A DNA stretch of 64,000 bases from an uncultured Rhizobiaceae group bacterium (GTDB lineage Bacteria; Pseudomonadota; Alphaproteobacteria; Rhizobiales; Rhizobiaceae), in contig CANMVS010000012.1 in NCBI GenBank assembly GCA_947501445.1, forward strand, positions 120,893 through 184,892, written 5' to 3'. Below the pieces are notes generated by a model. The model was not told the origin of the DNA, ran no database searches, and saw only the letters and a list, made by a program, of their open reading frames with translations. The stretch's first letter is position 1. Each line of letters starts with the position of its first letter. Below are positions 26,059 to 35,501 of this stretch, one piece after another. The position numbers and the translations under genes are program-made.

Positions 26059-26218
26059 CAAAGCATATTCGCACCTGATATCATCCGGATTTTCGCATCA
26101 CGCCAGAGCGGCACCCCTTTTGATTTTTGTGGATCCAACGCTCAAAATTTACCGGATAATTGACTCTATGTGACAGTTGTCATATGTATGCGACATCATT
26201 CACAAAAGGTCTTCGGCA

Positions 26219-26584
26219 ATGAAACCATCCCCAAGCGAATTACCTCTTTTGAAAGCGCTGTGGAACAAGCGCGAATTGAGTGCGCGCGAATTGCATGAGC
26301 AGGTTGCTGTCGAGCTTGGGTGGTCACTTTCCTCCACCAGGAAGACACTTGAGCGCATGGTCGAGAAGGGTTTGGTCCTGACCGATGAACGCCATGGCGT
26401 GCGTATTTTTCAGGCCGCCGAGGGAAAAATAGCAACGCTTGCGGAACTGACCCGCCAGTTCGCGCGCGCCGTCCTCGAGATAGATGGTCCACTGCCTGCC
26501 TCCTCATTCAGCGGCAGCAAACTGCTCAATGCGGAAGAATTACGGGAACTTGAAGAATACCTTGAAGACGAGGGCAAGAAATGA
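26219..26584 (+). CDS. BlaI/MecI/CopY family transcriptional repressor
   Basis: A 121-residue winged-helix protein of the penicillinase repressor family: SELPLLKALWNKRELSARELH then WSLSSTRKTLERMVEKGLV is the DNA-binding core and the tail (AEELRELEEYLEDEGKK) is the dimer helix. ATG at 26219 is preferred to the earlier frame start at 26177. The stop overlaps the ATG of the metallopeptidase gene by 4 bases, the same coupling as in blaI-blaR1 pairs, where peptidase cleavage of the repressor turns the operon on. Here the signal may concern cell-wall state. Confidence 0.88.
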   Translation: MKPSPSELPLLKALWNKRELSARELHEQVAVELGWSLSSTRKTLERMVEKGLVLTDERHGVRIFQAAEGKIATLAELTRQFARAVLEIDGPLPASSFSGSKLLNAEELRELEEYLEDEGKK

Positions 26585-27939
26585 ATTTGGCAGACACGAT
26601 CCTGTTCAGCTTGATCTGGGGTGGCATTTTATGGTTGCCCTTGGCTATCGCCAGGCAATGGTCAACAAAAGTCAGCCCGCCAATGCTCTTCGCTCTCATC
26701 CTTGTCATCGTTTTGCCCAGCCTGCTGGCGGGTCTGCAACTGGATATGGTTACAATGGTGCCACAATACGCAGCCGCGGATCTGGCGACCCGGTTTTCAC
26801 CCGATGTGCGTGAAATAACGCTGGCCATCAACGGGCTGAAACCGGCCTGGCGCTTTGACTGGCAGTACTGGTCGCTCTTTCTCATTGGTATGACCTACTC
26901 AGCCGGACTGGCTGTCCACCTTTATCGGGTCGTGCGCGCCAGCCGCGATATTCATCAATGTGCGGCATCAGCCAAACCATTGCCCGGCCATACTTCTGAT
27001 GGGTCGGTACGCGTCACTCAACAACTGCGCGCGCCATTTGCTGTTGGCATACCCAATCCTGTAATCATCATTCCGCAGGCACTTTTGGTGAAATTGACGA
27101 TTGACCAGATTGCAATGGTCATCGCCCATGAGGAAGCACATCTTCGTCGGGGAGACCCGGTGCGGGCATTCATACTGGCATTGGTCGTTGCCTTTTTCTG
27201 GTTCAATCCGTTTGTGCGCAACCTGGTATCACGCTGGTATCAATCCTGTGAACTGCATGTGGATGCGATTGTTCTTCGCGGCGCTTCGCCGCCGCAACGC
27301 AGAACCTATGCCCGCGCTTTGCTTGATGCACTCAGCTGCACCGTTACACCGACGGCAACGCCCGTCACCATGGCCTTCACACAATCCAATTTGAGGATCC
27401 AAAAGTTGCGCCTGTCCAAAATTATCAAAGGGAGTGAAATAACAATGAGAACACCTCTAGCCCGCTGGCTGACTGTGCTGGGCATCGGTGCTGCGGCCAT
27501 GGTCGGCAGCTTTACAGCGCTGAGCGGTGCAACAGCCGGTCAGGAGCCCCTGCTCTATGTTGAAAATGGACGGCTGTACGTATCCTATGGGATCATCCGT
27601 TCCGACAAGACAGTCCACAAAGGCATTGATATTGTTGCACCGAAAGGTTCCAAGATTGTCGCGCCACAGGATGCCACGGTATTGGAGGCAACAGACCTGT
27701 TCCGCGGCGAATGGCGTTATGGCAAGACCGTCGCCCTGCAGATGGATGATGATCTGATCGTCTGGTTTGCCCATCTTGATCAATATACCGTCAAACGCGG
27801 TGACAAACTCAAACGGGGCGAAGTCTTCGCCACCGTTGGAAATACCGGAAAATCAACAGGTCCTCACCTGCACGTTGAAACATTCCGCGATCGGGGGCGT
27901 AAACGCGTTGACCCTTCAAAAGCACTCGGTGTTTATTGA
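26581..27939 (+). CDS. M56 (BlaR1-like) membrane protease fused to an M23 (LytM) peptidase domain
   Basis: A 452-residue fusion. The N-terminal part has membrane helices (about 5-25, 33-53 and 100-118) around a cytoplasmic zinc protease with HEEAH at 183-187, as in BlaR1/MecR1. A further helix near residue 290-310 (LTVLGIGAAAMVGSFTALSG) leads to a C-terminal M23 domain with HKGID (346-350), WFAHLDQY and HLHVE (429-433), that is, a complete zinc site for cutting peptidoglycan cross-bridges. BlaR1 normally carries a penicillin-binding sensor here. The pair with BlaI suggests a switch that reads or edits the cell wall. Ends in a long hairpin shared with cobO. Confidence 0.88.
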   Translation: MNLADTILFSLIWGGILWLPLAIARQWSTKVSPPMLFALILVIVLPSLLAGLQLDMVTMVPQYAAADLATRFSPDVREITLAINGLKPAWRFDWQYWSLFLIGMTYSAGLAVHLYRVVRASRDIHQCAASAKPLPGHTSDGSVRVTQQLRAPFAVGIPNPVIIIPQALLVKLTIDQIAMVIAHEEAHLRRGDPVRAFILALVVAFFWFNPFVRNLVSRWYQSCELHVDAIVLRGASPPQRRTYARALLDALSCTVTPTATPVTMAFTQSNLRIQKLRLSKIIKGSEITMRTPLARWLTVLGIGAAAMVGSFTALSGATAGQEPLLYVENGRLYVSYGIIRSDKTVHKGIDIVAPKGSKIVAPQDATVLEATDLFRGEWRYGKTVALQMDDDLIVWFAHLDQYTVKRGDKLKRGEVFATVGNTGKSTGPHLHVETFRDRGRKRVDPSKALGVY

Positions 27940-27948
27940 GGCACCAAT

Positions 27949-27972
27949 GGCGTGGAGTTAAAACTCCACGCC
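27949..27972. terminator. Hairpin between convergent genes, spanning the cobO stop codon
   Basis: GGCGTGGAGTT pairs with AACTCCACGCC with only a couple of central bases unpaired. It contains the last codons and TAA stop of cobO on the minus strand and lies 10 bases after the peptidase gene on the plus strand. No T-run follows on either side, so it is either a processed 3' end or a weak bidirectional terminator. Confidence 0.55.
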
Positions 27973-28596
27973 AACCTGCGCTTTGACACCGGAACGGAAG
28001 GGATGTTTGATCATTTCCATTTCTGTCACCAGATCGGCAAACTCAATCAATTCATCCTTGGCATTACGCCCGGTTATGATGACATGTTTCATTGGCGGCT
28101 TGTTGGCCAGCGTTTCGATGATGTCCGCGACCGGCAGATAGTCGTAACGCAAGACAATATTGAGTTCATCACACAGCACCATGTGATGCTCATCATCGAG
28201 GATCATCTCCTTCGCCTTCTCCCATGCCTGCTGTGCCGCCTCAATATCGCGCTGGCGATCCTGGGTCTCCCAGGTAAAACCTTCCCCCATGGTTGCCAGC
28301 GTTACCTGGTCGGGAAAAGCGTCCAGAACCTTGCGTTCTCCGGTTCCCCATTTGCCTTTGACAAATTGAACGACGCCAACCTTCATGTCGTTGCCAATGG
28401 CACGAAACACCATGCCGAATGCCGCAGTTGATTTTCCTTTTCCCTTGCCGGTATGGATAATCGTCAAACCTTTTTCGATGGTTTTTGTAGCGATGATCTT
28501 GTCCCTCGCCGCCTTTTTCTTCTTCATCTTGTCGGCGTGACGGGCATTCAACTCATCTTCAGAAAGGTTTTTCAACTTGTCGGATTTTTCAGCCAT
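27958..28596 (-). CDS. cobO: Cob(I)yrinic acid a,c-diamide adenosyltransferase
   Basis: A 212-residue protein of the CobA/CobO/BtuR family. The P-loop GKGKGKSTAAFGM (after TIHTGKGKGKS) and the DELNIVLRYDYL and KPPMKHVIITGRNA segments identify it. It transfers the 5'-deoxyadenosyl group of ATP to cobalt, making the coenzyme form. It has a basic leader (KMKKKKAARDK) common in alphaproteobacterial members. It is the last gene of the riboswitch-led cobalamin operon, 21 bases after cobN. Its stop lies in a hairpin facing the convergent peptidase gene. Confidence 0.95.
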   Translation of the reverse strand: MAEKSDKLKNLSEDELNARHADKMKKKKAARDKIIATKTIEKGLTIIHTGKGKGKSTAAFGMVFRAIGNDMKVGVVQFVKGKWGTGERKVLDAFPDQVTLATMGEGFTWETQDRQRDIEAAQQAWEKAKEMILDDEHHMVLCDELNIVLRYDYLPVADIIETLANKPPMKHVIITGRNAKDELIEFADLVTEMEMIKHPFRSGVKAQVGVEF

Positions 28597-28617
28597 GATG
28601 GGTTTCCTGATTGATGG

Positions 28618-31600
28618 TCAAATGGTGCTGGCGTGGGTCAGTGCAGCAAGATCAAAGCGTGCTGAATTGGACCGTGGTGTCCAAAGTTCACGGGAAATTG
28701 CCTCTTCCAGCCGCTCGGCGATTTCCATAAGTGCCGGTTTATTGTGTTTCTCAATGAATGAGCGAACCGTATCATCAACAATAAATGCCTGATAGACCGC
28801 CTCAAAATGATGATCGCGCACTGCACCGGTTGTGGCCGAAAAGGCGAAGAGATAATCAACCGTAGCGGCAATCTCAAACGCGCCCTTATAGCCGTGACGC
28901 ATCACGCCCTTGATCCATTTGGGGTTGACCACACGGCCGCGCACAACGCGGGCAATTTCTTCATCCAGTGATCTGATAACCGGTTTTTGCGGTCGGGAAT
29001 GGTCATTGTGATAGATCGATGGTCGCGCACCGGAAAGCGTTTCCACGGCTGCGGTCATGCCACCTTCAAATTGGTAATAGTCATCACTGTCCAGCAGATC
29101 ATGCTCACGATTGTCCTGATTTTGCACGACAGCCTCGACAGTTTTCAGGCGCTGCTCAAACACATCGCGTTCAGCACTGCCCTGTGTCGCCGCACCATAG
29201 GCATAACCACCCCAAACCAGATAGGCCTGTGCCAGATCGTCTTTTGTCTGCCAGCCGCGCTCGTCAATCAGCGCCTGCAGACCGGCTCCATAGGCACCCG
29301 GCTTTGAACCAAATATCCGATGTCCAGCCTTTTGAGCGGCATGTATAGCATCATGGCCTGCTGCAAGAAGCGATGCCTCTTCGTCGCGCATGCGTGCGGC
29401 AATCGGATTGTCCGACGGCTCCTCATCGAGCGCACCAACAGCACGGATGGCCTTGTCAAACAAAGCAATTTGAGCCGGGAAAGCATCACGGAAAAACCCG
29501 GATATGCGCAAAGTCACATCAACGCGCGGTCTGTCAAGCAACGCCAAAGGTGTGATTTCATAACCGGTTACCCGCCTGGAGGCATTATCCCAGATCGGCT
29601 TGGCACCGATGAGCGCCAGCGCCTGCGCTATATCATCGCCACCCGTCCTCATGTTTGAGGTTCCCCAGGCGGTCAGACCAAATGAGGTTGGCCACTCACC
29701 ATTGTCCTGCGTGTATCGGGCAATCAGCATCTCCGCTGATTTTTTGCCCAGTTCCCATGCTGCCGGTGTCGGTACACTCCGACTGTCTACAGAATAAAAA
29801 TTACGCCCGGTTGGCAGGACGTCCGTGCGCCCGCGCGTTGGCGCGCCCGATGGGCCAGGCGCGACGAAACGACCGGACAGGCCCTGCATCAGGGCTTCAA
29901 TTTCCGCCTTGCCGCAGGCCACCACAGCGGGCTCTATCACCTCGCGAATGCCGGTTAGTACAACCTGGGTCTGATGCCAGCTTTCCGGGCATTCCATTTG
30001 ACCCGACACCAGCGCAATGGCAGCCAGTTCCAGCCGTTCCACACCATCACCCATGGTGCGCCAGGGGTCTTCGCAGATCGCTGTCAATTCAACCGGTCGC
30101 GGGCCCTGCCACGGCTGTGCCATGGCGCAATCAAGCGGATCAAACGCCAACTCCAGATCATCTGCAATTGCCCGCTGCAGGCTGCCGTCGGCACCGTTTC
30201 CGGCACCGCGTGGCACGCGTGCAAGCGCACAGACAAGATCATGCAGCAGACTGCCCTCGGGAGATTTACCGAATATGTGCAGCCCGTCACGGATCTGCAT
30301 TTCCTTCAGATCACAAAGATAGGCATCCAGTTTTTCAAGCGCCGCATCATCATTGTCCGATTGGGCGATCCCGGCATCCACATCAAGGCCGATATCGCGG
30401 ATCAGATCGAGAATTTGCCCGCGCAGAAGACGCAGGCGGCGCGGATCGCTGCCTGCCGCCTCGTAGTACTCGTCAACCAGCGCTTCCAGGTCTCTCAGCG
30501 GTCCATAACTTTCAGCGCGCGTCAGTGGCGGTGTCAGATGATCGATGATGACGGCACTGGTTCTGCGCTTGGCCTGTGTCCCCTCGCCCGGATCATTGAC
30601 AATAAATGGATACAAATGTGGCATGGCCCCCAGAACAGCCTCGGGATAACACGATTGGCTCAATGCCATCGCCTTGCCGGGCAACCACTCCAGATTGCCA
30701 TGTTTACCCATATGGATGACAGCATCTGCCTGACAGTGTTCACGAAGATAGGCGTAAAATGCAAAGTAACCATGCGGTGGCACCAGATCCGGTGCGTGAT
30801 AGGTCTGTTTGGGGTCTATATTGTAACCGCGCGCCGGTTGAATGCCGACCAGGACATGACCAAAGCGTGCCAAAGGCAGTGCAAACCCACCACCATCAGC
30901 GATCTCCGCAAGAAAATAGGGATCGTCTTTGGGATCACCCCAGCGTGCACAAACATCATCGCGAATGATTTTCGGAAGCCGGTCAAAGAAGCGAATATAG
31001 TCATCAAGGCTCATTGACTCGCGAATTTCGCGTGCGTCGACCGCCGCATTGGTCGGTCCGGCCATCAGATAGTCAATCAGTCCATCGCCGTCATCGGGTA
31101 TGTTTTCGACCCGGTAACCGGCCGTCTGCATCGCCCGCAGAACTTCAATACTTCCCGCTGGTGTATCCAGACCAACACCATTGCCAAGACGCCCATCGCG
31201 ATTGGGGTAATTGGCCATGATGAGCGCAACATTGCGTTCACCGGCAGGCTTGCGCCGCAACCGGATCCAGTTTGCCGCCAGTTGCGCCACAAATTCAATC
31301 CGGTCAGCCATTGGTTCATGGGTGACAAGGTTGGCTTCAACGGCCTCGTCAAACACCGTCGCCGATTTAAATGACACGGCTCTGCTGAATACACGGCCAT
31401 CCACCTCAGGCAGAGCCACATTCATCGCCAGGTCGCTGGCAGTCAGCCCCTGGGTTGATTCCTGCCATACGGCACGGCTGGACCCTGAAAATATGGCTTG
31501 CAGCACAACGGCCCCGGTGGATTCCAAAACCGTAGGATTGCGTGATCCGCCCGGTGATGAAACCGCAAAGCCGGTTGCATTGATCACCACATCCGGTGGA

Positions 31601-32367
31601 CAGTCGGCAAAGAGCCCTTCAACTGTTGCAACTGAAACAGGATCCTTGAGGCTGGATACAAAGATGGGCAGCGGTTGCAGCCCCTCTTTCTGCAATGCCT
31701 CCACCAATGCCATGACCGGTTGGACCTGTCCGCTTTGCACCAGCGCGCGATAAAAACAGATGGGCACAACAGGCCGCTCATTGTCTGCCGATACAACGTC
31801 CTGCAGACGTGGATTGGTTAAATTCGGCCACCAGAGGCCGGACTTCAACAGGGGTAATGCGCTCGCCGGGCGTTCCGTCTTGTCAAGCAACGCCTGACAA
31901 TAGGCTAAAAATGCGTGCGTATTGTCGGCGCCGCCTTCAACCAGATACTGCCACAGCGCCAAAACATCCTGCGTGGGCAGTGTACAAAACCGGTCGAGCC
32001 CGGGATCTGGCTTGTCATCGCCTGGCAGGACAGCAATATCGATGCCATGGCTCACTGCCGCGCCATAAAGCGCTTCAAGTGCATAGGAAAAATAGCTTGC
32101 ACCACCTAACGCCCGCACGATGACAAGCCGGGCATGACGCCCGGTTCGCTCCACATAACTGTCCACCGACATTGGATGTTTGAGTTGCATCAAATTGGCG
32201 AGCCGCAACTGCGGCATCGCCTGCCCGCCAGATTGACGGGCAATGGCCACCGCAGCAAGCTCCGTATCCGCAGCCGTCAGAAACAGCATATCTGCGGGAC
32301 TTTGCCCCAGATCAACAGCCTCATCGCCGTCCGAGATCGATCCTTTCTGGGCGAGCAGCAAATGCAT
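28618..32367 (-). CDS. cobN: Cobaltochelatase subunit CobN
   Basis: A 1249-residue protein, the usual size of CobN, the large subunit of the aerobic ATP-dependent cobaltochelatase that inserts Co2+ into hydrogenobyrinic acid a,c-diamide. Motifs such as HMGKHGNLEWLPGKAMALS and the C-terminal IYHNDHSRPQ are typical; the H-rich segments are thought to hold the metal or tetrapyrrole. No cobS or cobT gene is in this window, so the ATPase subunits are elsewhere. It lies between cobW and cobO in the riboswitch operon. Being related to magnesium chelatase BchH it might be confused with it, but the context is purely cobalamin. Confidence 0.96.
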   Translation of the reverse strand: MHLLLAQKGSISDGDEAVDLGQSPADMLFLTAADTELAAVAIARQSGGQAMPQLRLANLMQLKHPMSVDSYVERTGRHARLVIVRALGGASYFSYALEALYGAAVSHGIDIAVLPGDDKPDPGLDRFCTLPTQDVLALWQYLVEGGADNTHAFLAYCQALLDKTERPASALPLLKSGLWWPNLTNPRLQDVVSADNERPVVPICFYRALVQSGQVQPVMALVEALQKEGLQPLPIFVSSLKDPVSVATVEGLFADCPPDVVINATGFAVSSPGGSRNPTVLESTGAVVLQAIFSGSSRAVWQESTQGLTASDLAMNVALPEVDGRVFSRAVSFKSATVFDEAVEANLVTHEPMADRIEFVAQLAANWIRLRRKPAGERNVALIMANYPNRDGRLGNGVGLDTPAGSIEVLRAMQTAGYRVENIPDDGDGLIDYLMAGPTNAAVDAREIRESMSLDDYIRFFDRLPKIIRDDVCARWGDPKDDPYFLAEIADGGGFALPLARFGHVLVGIQPARGYNIDPKQTYHAPDLVPPHGYFAFYAYLREHCQADAVIHMGKHGNLEWLPGKAMALSQSCYPEAVLGAMPHLYPFIVNDPGEGTQAKRRTSAVIIDHLTPPLTRAESYGPLRDLEALVDEYYEAAGSDPRRLRLLRGQILDLIRDIGLDVDAGIAQSDNDDAALEKLDAYLCDLKEMQIRDGLHIFGKSPEGSLLHDLVCALARVPRGAGNGADGSLQRAIADDLELAFDPLDCAMAQPWQGPRPVELTAICEDPWRTMGDGVERLELAAIALVSGQMECPESWHQTQVVLTGIREVIEPAVVACGKAEIEALMQGLSGRFVAPGPSGAPTRGRTDVLPTGRNFYSVDSRSVPTPAAWELGKKSAEMLIARYTQDNGEWPTSFGLTAWGTSNMRTGGDDIAQALALIGAKPIWDNASRRVTGYEITPLALLDRPRVDVTLRISGFFRDAFPAQIALFDKAIRAVGALDEEPSDNPIAARMRDEEASLLAAGHDAIHAAQKAGHRIFGSKPGAYGAGLQALIDERGWQTKDDLAQAYLVWGGYAYGAATQGSAERDVFEQRLKTVEAVVQNQDNREHDLLDSDDYYQFEGGMTAAVETLSGARPSIYHNDHSRPQKPVIRSLDEEIARVVRGRVVNPKWIKGVMRHGYKGAFEIAATVDYLFAFSATTGAVRDHHFEAVYQAFIVDDTVRSFIEKHNKPALMEIAERLEEAISRELWTPRSNSARFDLAALTHASTI

Positions 32368-32375
32368 GGCGGTGT

Positions 32376-33452
32376 TTAAACCTGCGTTGCGGCGAGACGA
32401 ACGGCCTGTCCGATATCCGCCTGATCAATATCGTGCAGTCCGATAACAACGAGACGTGTTTCACGGCGCTCATCATCTTTCCACAATCGGTCGAAATAAC
32501 AATCAATCCGCTCACCGACAGCCTGGATCACCAGTCGCATCGGTTTGCCCGGCAAATGGGCAAAGCCTTTCAATCGCAGGATGTCATGCTCACCAATGAT
32601 GCGCCGCAGGGCCGCCGTAAAAATATCCTGATTGTTGATTGAATCCGTCTGAACAACAAAACTTTCGAATTCATCGTGATCATGGTGATGCTCCTCACCG
32701 GCATCATGCGCCGCATCGTGCTCCAGTTCGTGATGGGATTTACGATCACCTATATGGTTTTCGGTTTCCATGCCCAACCCCAACAACACCTTGGGGGAGA
32801 CCTGTCCTTCGCGCGCGGTGATGATGCTTGGATTTGTAGACACACGGCCAGATACTTCTGCACGCACAGCCTCCAACCCGGCATCATCCAACAGATCTGC
32901 CTTGTTGAGAATGATAAGGTCGGCTGCAGTCAGCTGGTCTTCGAACAGCTCCTCCAGCGGGCTTTCATGATCGAGCGATTCATCCGCCTGTCTTTGCTGA
33001 TCGACACGGTCGTGACTGTCGGCAAACCGGCCAGCTGAGACCGCAGCACTATCGACAACGGTTATCACACCATCAACCGTTACGCGAGTTTTGATATTTG
33101 GCCAGTTGAATGCTGCGACCAACGGTTGCGGCAACGCCAGACCTGATGTCTCTATGACAATGTGATCAGGCAGTGTGTCCCGCTCAAGCAGTTTTTCCAT
33201 CGTCGGAATGAAATCATCGGCGACAGTGCAACAGATGCAACCATTCGTCAGTTCGACGATATCATCCTCGGTGCAGTTTTCCGCTCCGCATCCCTTGAGA
33301 ACATCACCATCAACACCAAGATCACCAAATTCATTGACAATCAGTGCTATCTTGCGTCCATCCGCACCCGTTAGAAGGTTGCGGATCATTGTTGTTTTTC
33401 CTGCACCAAGAAAACCGGTTATGACTGTGGCCGGAATTTTTTGTCCTTGCAT
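32376..33452 (-). CDS. cobW: CobW-family metallochaperone GTPase
   Basis: A 358-residue G3E GTPase. Walker A GFLGAGKTT is near residue 14-22; the metal-binding CxCC motif appears as NGCICC near residue 71; GTPase motifs LNKADLL and the histidine-rich linker (HHELEHDAAHDAGEEHHHDH) follow, then the C-terminal CobW_C domain. CobW proteins are thought to supply Co2+ to the chelatase. It sits 8 bases upstream of cobN and 10 after cobU, in the riboswitch operon, which supports cobalt rather than zinc as cargo. The histidine-rich insertion is a plausible metal store. Confidence 0.95.
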   Translation of the reverse strand: MQGQKIPATVITGFLGAGKTTMIRNLLTGADGRKIALIVNEFGDLGVDGDVLKGCGAENCTEDDIVELTNGCICCTVADDFIPTMEKLLERDTLPDHIVIETSGLALPQPLVAAFNWPNIKTRVTVDGVITVVDSAAVSAGRFADSHDRVDQQRQADESLDHESPLEELFEDQLTAADLIILNKADLLDDAGLEAVRAEVSGRVSTNPSIITAREGQVSPKVLLGLGMETENHIGDRKSHHELEHDAAHDAGEEHHHDHDEFESFVVQTDSINNQDIFTAALRRIIGEHDILRLKGFAHLPGKPMRLVIQAVGERIDCYFDRLWKDDERRETRLVVIGLHDIDQADIGQAVRLAATQV

Positions 33453-33462
33453 ATGCCTATCC

Positions 33463-33987
33463 TCAACCCTTCATTTTCAACGGCAATCCTGCCGCCACGA
33501 AATAAACTTCACCTGCTATCGCACCAATCATCTGGTGCAATCGACCCGCGTGATCGCGAAAATCACGGGCCATTTTATTCTCTGGCACGATGCCAAGTCC
33601 CACCTCATTGGAGACAAGAACAAGAGCACCCTCATGGGTACTCAGGTAGTTGGACAGGCCACGCATCTCCGCTTCGACATCACGCGCCTCCATCATCAGA
33701 TTTGTTACCCATAGGGTCAGGCAATCCACCAGCAGCGCCCTGTCGGGCGCTGCATTGGCCTGCAGGACCCCGACAAGATCCAGCGGTTCCTCAATGGTTT
33801 TCCACATCGGACCGCGCCGCTGCTGATGATGATCTATGCGCTGTTCCATCTCATTGTCGAAGGAGCGCCCTGTCGCAATGTAAACCTGTTCCAGTCCGGA
33901 CTGTTCCACAAGCTGTTCAGCAAAGGCTGACTTGCCTGAGCGTGCGCCGCCCAGAACCAACGTCGATGCTGAGCGGATCAGGGGCAC
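33463..33987 (-). CDS. cobU: Adenosylcobinamide kinase/adenosylcobinamide-phosphate guanylyltransferase
   Basis: A 174-residue bifunctional enzyme (called CobP in aerobic producers). [15 protein letters not shown] holds the P-loop, and the segment [23 protein letters not shown] contains the histidine that is guanylylated in the family. It phosphorylates adenosylcobinamide and then attaches GMP, preparing the nucleotide loop. GTG at 33985-33987 is the start, three bases after the cbtA stop. Operon with cbtB-cbtA upstream and cobW downstream. Confidence 0.94.
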   Translation of the reverse strand: MPLIRSASTLVLGGARSGKSAFAEQLVEQSGLEQVYIATGRSFDNEMEQRIDHHQQRRGPMWKTIEEPLDLVGVLQANAAPDRALLVDCLTLWVTNLMMEARDVEAEMRGLSNYLSTHEGALVLVSNEVGLGIVPENKMARDFRDHAGRLHQMIGAIAGEVYFVAAGLPLKMKG

Positions 33988-33989
33988 AA

Positions 33990-34724
33990 TCAGGCGCGCC
34001 CGAAACGATCAACTGCGCCACCAAGCAGCAAACCCAGAACAACCCAGAAAAATGCGGTTGTTGCAAGCGCGGCCACAGCAAATTCAGCCCCAAGAAGCGC
34101 TGGCACGTCGCTGCTGATATCAATGGGTCGGGGTGCGCCGTAAAGATGTGGCGCCGCCATAACCACAACACCAAGTGCCTTGGCCCACGGCTCATTCCGC
34201 AGGACCAGGAAGTAAAGCGCAATGGCAGAAAGGACCACGGTGGCCATCCACCATATCTGTCTTTCACCAAGATCAGCGGCCGGGAATCCCGGCAGTTCCG
34301 GCGGCAGCCCAATCGCCGGCAGGAACTGAAAGACCAGCCAACCGGCAGCCCCCCACAGAACCCCAGTCCTCAATGTGATCCGGTTGCCTGCCATGAGACT
34401 TGCTGCAAGTAAAATGAGACTGAATCCCGCTCCGGTAACAAGATTGGCCATAAGCGTGCCGCCAAGGCGGTCAAGACCGAGCAGAATGGCGCTGTCTTCT
34501 TCTCCATCGGCATGCGCAAACGCGTGATCAATCGGATTGAACAATTCCCCGAGCAATATCAACGCAGGTGAACTCACATCGGCACTATGCCCAACGGCAC
34601 GACCCGTTTCATATTGTTCCGCATGTAAAATAAGCGGGGTAACTTTAAGTTCCTGAGCGCCGGTCATCAACACACCAGAAACCAATCCCGCCACGATTGC
34701 GGCAAGCAACAGTCGAATAATCAT
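33990..34724 (-). CDS. cbtA: Cobalt transporter subunit CbtA
   Basis: A 244-residue membrane protein with about six helices, matching the CbtA family. The first helix ([20 protein letters not shown]) and the segments HAHADGEED and [21 protein letters not shown] are characteristic; the acidic and histidine residues may coordinate cobalt. CbtA and CbtB were originally found as B12-riboswitch-linked genes in proteobacteria. Here cbtB lies 112 bases upstream and cobalamin genes follow at once, so cobalt import for CobN is the likely role. Confidence 0.93.
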   Translation of the reverse strand: MIIRLLLAAIVAGLVSGVLMTGAQELKVTPLILHAEQYETGRAVGHSADVSSPALILLGELFNPIDHAFAHADGEEDSAILLGLDRLGGTLMANLVTGAGFSLILLAASLMAGNRITLRTGVLWGAAGWLVFQFLPAIGLPPELPGFPAADLGERQIWWMATVVLSAIALYFLVLRNEPWAKALGVVVMAAPHLYGAPRPIDISSDVPALLGAEFAVAALATTAFFWVVLGLLLGGAVDRFGRA

Positions 34725-34836
34725 ATCACATACGCTCCAGACCGCTTTCGCTCTGCTCGAGACGAAACCGCAGCCTGCCTTTGGTTCATAAGCAATTCAA
34801 TACAGCGACATCAATTATTGATATCACCTATCGTGC

Positions 34837-35016
34837 CTAGTGACAGGGGAACCCGTAGGAATGGCGGGTATCATGTGCCGTATCATGCAAAACAGCAGAA
34901 TTGGCAAGTCCGGCCCCATAGACCAGAAAGACCCCGAGCAGCAATGCGGAAAGGGTGAGTGTCATACGCTGCGTTCCGCTGAACGGCACAGCAGTGGTAA
35001 GAGTTTGAACAGCCAT
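34837..35016 (-). CDS. cbtB: Cobalt transporter subunit CbtB
   Basis: A 59-residue protein with a single membrane helix (LTLSALLLGVFLVYGAGLAN) and a histidine-rich end HDTAHDTRHSYGFPCH, which is the conserved metal-binding tail of CbtB. ATG at 35014-35016 follows CGGAGG. It is the first gene after the cobalamin riboswitch, so its translation start is the probable target of control. The longer frame from 35064 enters the riboswitch leader and is rejected. Confidence 0.93.
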   Translation of the reverse strand: MAVQTLTTAVPFSGTQRMTLTLSALLLGVFLVYGAGLANSAVLHDTAHDTRHSYGFPCH

Positions 35017-35058
35017 AGCAACCTCCGTGTCTGGCTTGGGAAAATCCCGTAGCAGTGC

Positions 35059-35072
35059 GGGCATTAGTGCCC
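35059..35072 (-). other. Short hairpin between the riboswitch and cbtB
   Basis: GGGCA-ttag-TGCCC is a perfect 5-bp stem, lying between the B12 box and the cbtB ribosome site. It may belong to the expression platform of the riboswitch. No T-run follows, so control at translation is more likely than at termination. Confidence 0.4.
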
Positions 35073-35080
35073 TTACGAAT

Positions 35081-35400
35081 GGCAGGTTTCCTGGCTCGCG
35101 AATTTACCGGTCGAACGACCGGTTCGGCTTCCTCTCACCTTCCCAAAGTTCAGGCGGTACAAAGGTGGACGATTCGCAGAATACTAGAGGCGTCCAGCCC
35201 GGTTTATTGCACCGCCACTTCAGTGGCTTACCAATGGTACGGAGAAATTCCAAAACATTTGAAACATCCATCGTTCCGTGGTCGAGGTTGCCAATCCGCT
35301 ATACAGTCGCGGGGTCGGCTGTGATCAAAGCGCCCGAATTGGGTCCACCCGTCACATTCCCTTTTGATCCGTTGGGCTTTGCCCTGGTGGACCATTCGTA
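35081..35400 (-). promoter_or_regulatory. Cobalamin riboswitch
   Basis: Read leftward, the leader of the cob operon ends with CGAGCCAGGAAACCTGCC (35081-35098), which matches the B12-box consensus. Upstream come GGGAAGG, a CCACTG element and, further 5', a second GGGAA and a CCCCGCGACTGT segment, in the order of a full-length cobalamin aptamer. Binding of adenosylcobalamin would shut off cbtBA and the biosynthesis genes. The promoter is TTGACA (35431-35436), 18 bases, TATCAA (35407-35412), placing the RNA start near 35400. Confidence 0.9.
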
Positions 35401-35406
35401 CCGAAA

Positions 35407-35436
35407 TTGATAGGCCCACAGCATACCCGCTGTCAA
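35407..35436 (-). promoter_or_regulatory. Promoter of the cobalamin operon
   Basis: A perfect -35 box TTGACA (35431-35436) and a -10-like TATCAA (35407-35412), 18 bases apart, lie directly upstream of the riboswitch. All of cbtB, cbtA, cobU, cobW, cobN and cobO probably depend on it; no other clear promoter is visible within the operon. Confidence 0.6.
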
Positions 35437-35501
35437 TCTTGAAAACGGCACACACCGTTTTCATTGCGCACGAACGGGTTAATGCGACAAATTGATGGGC
35501 T

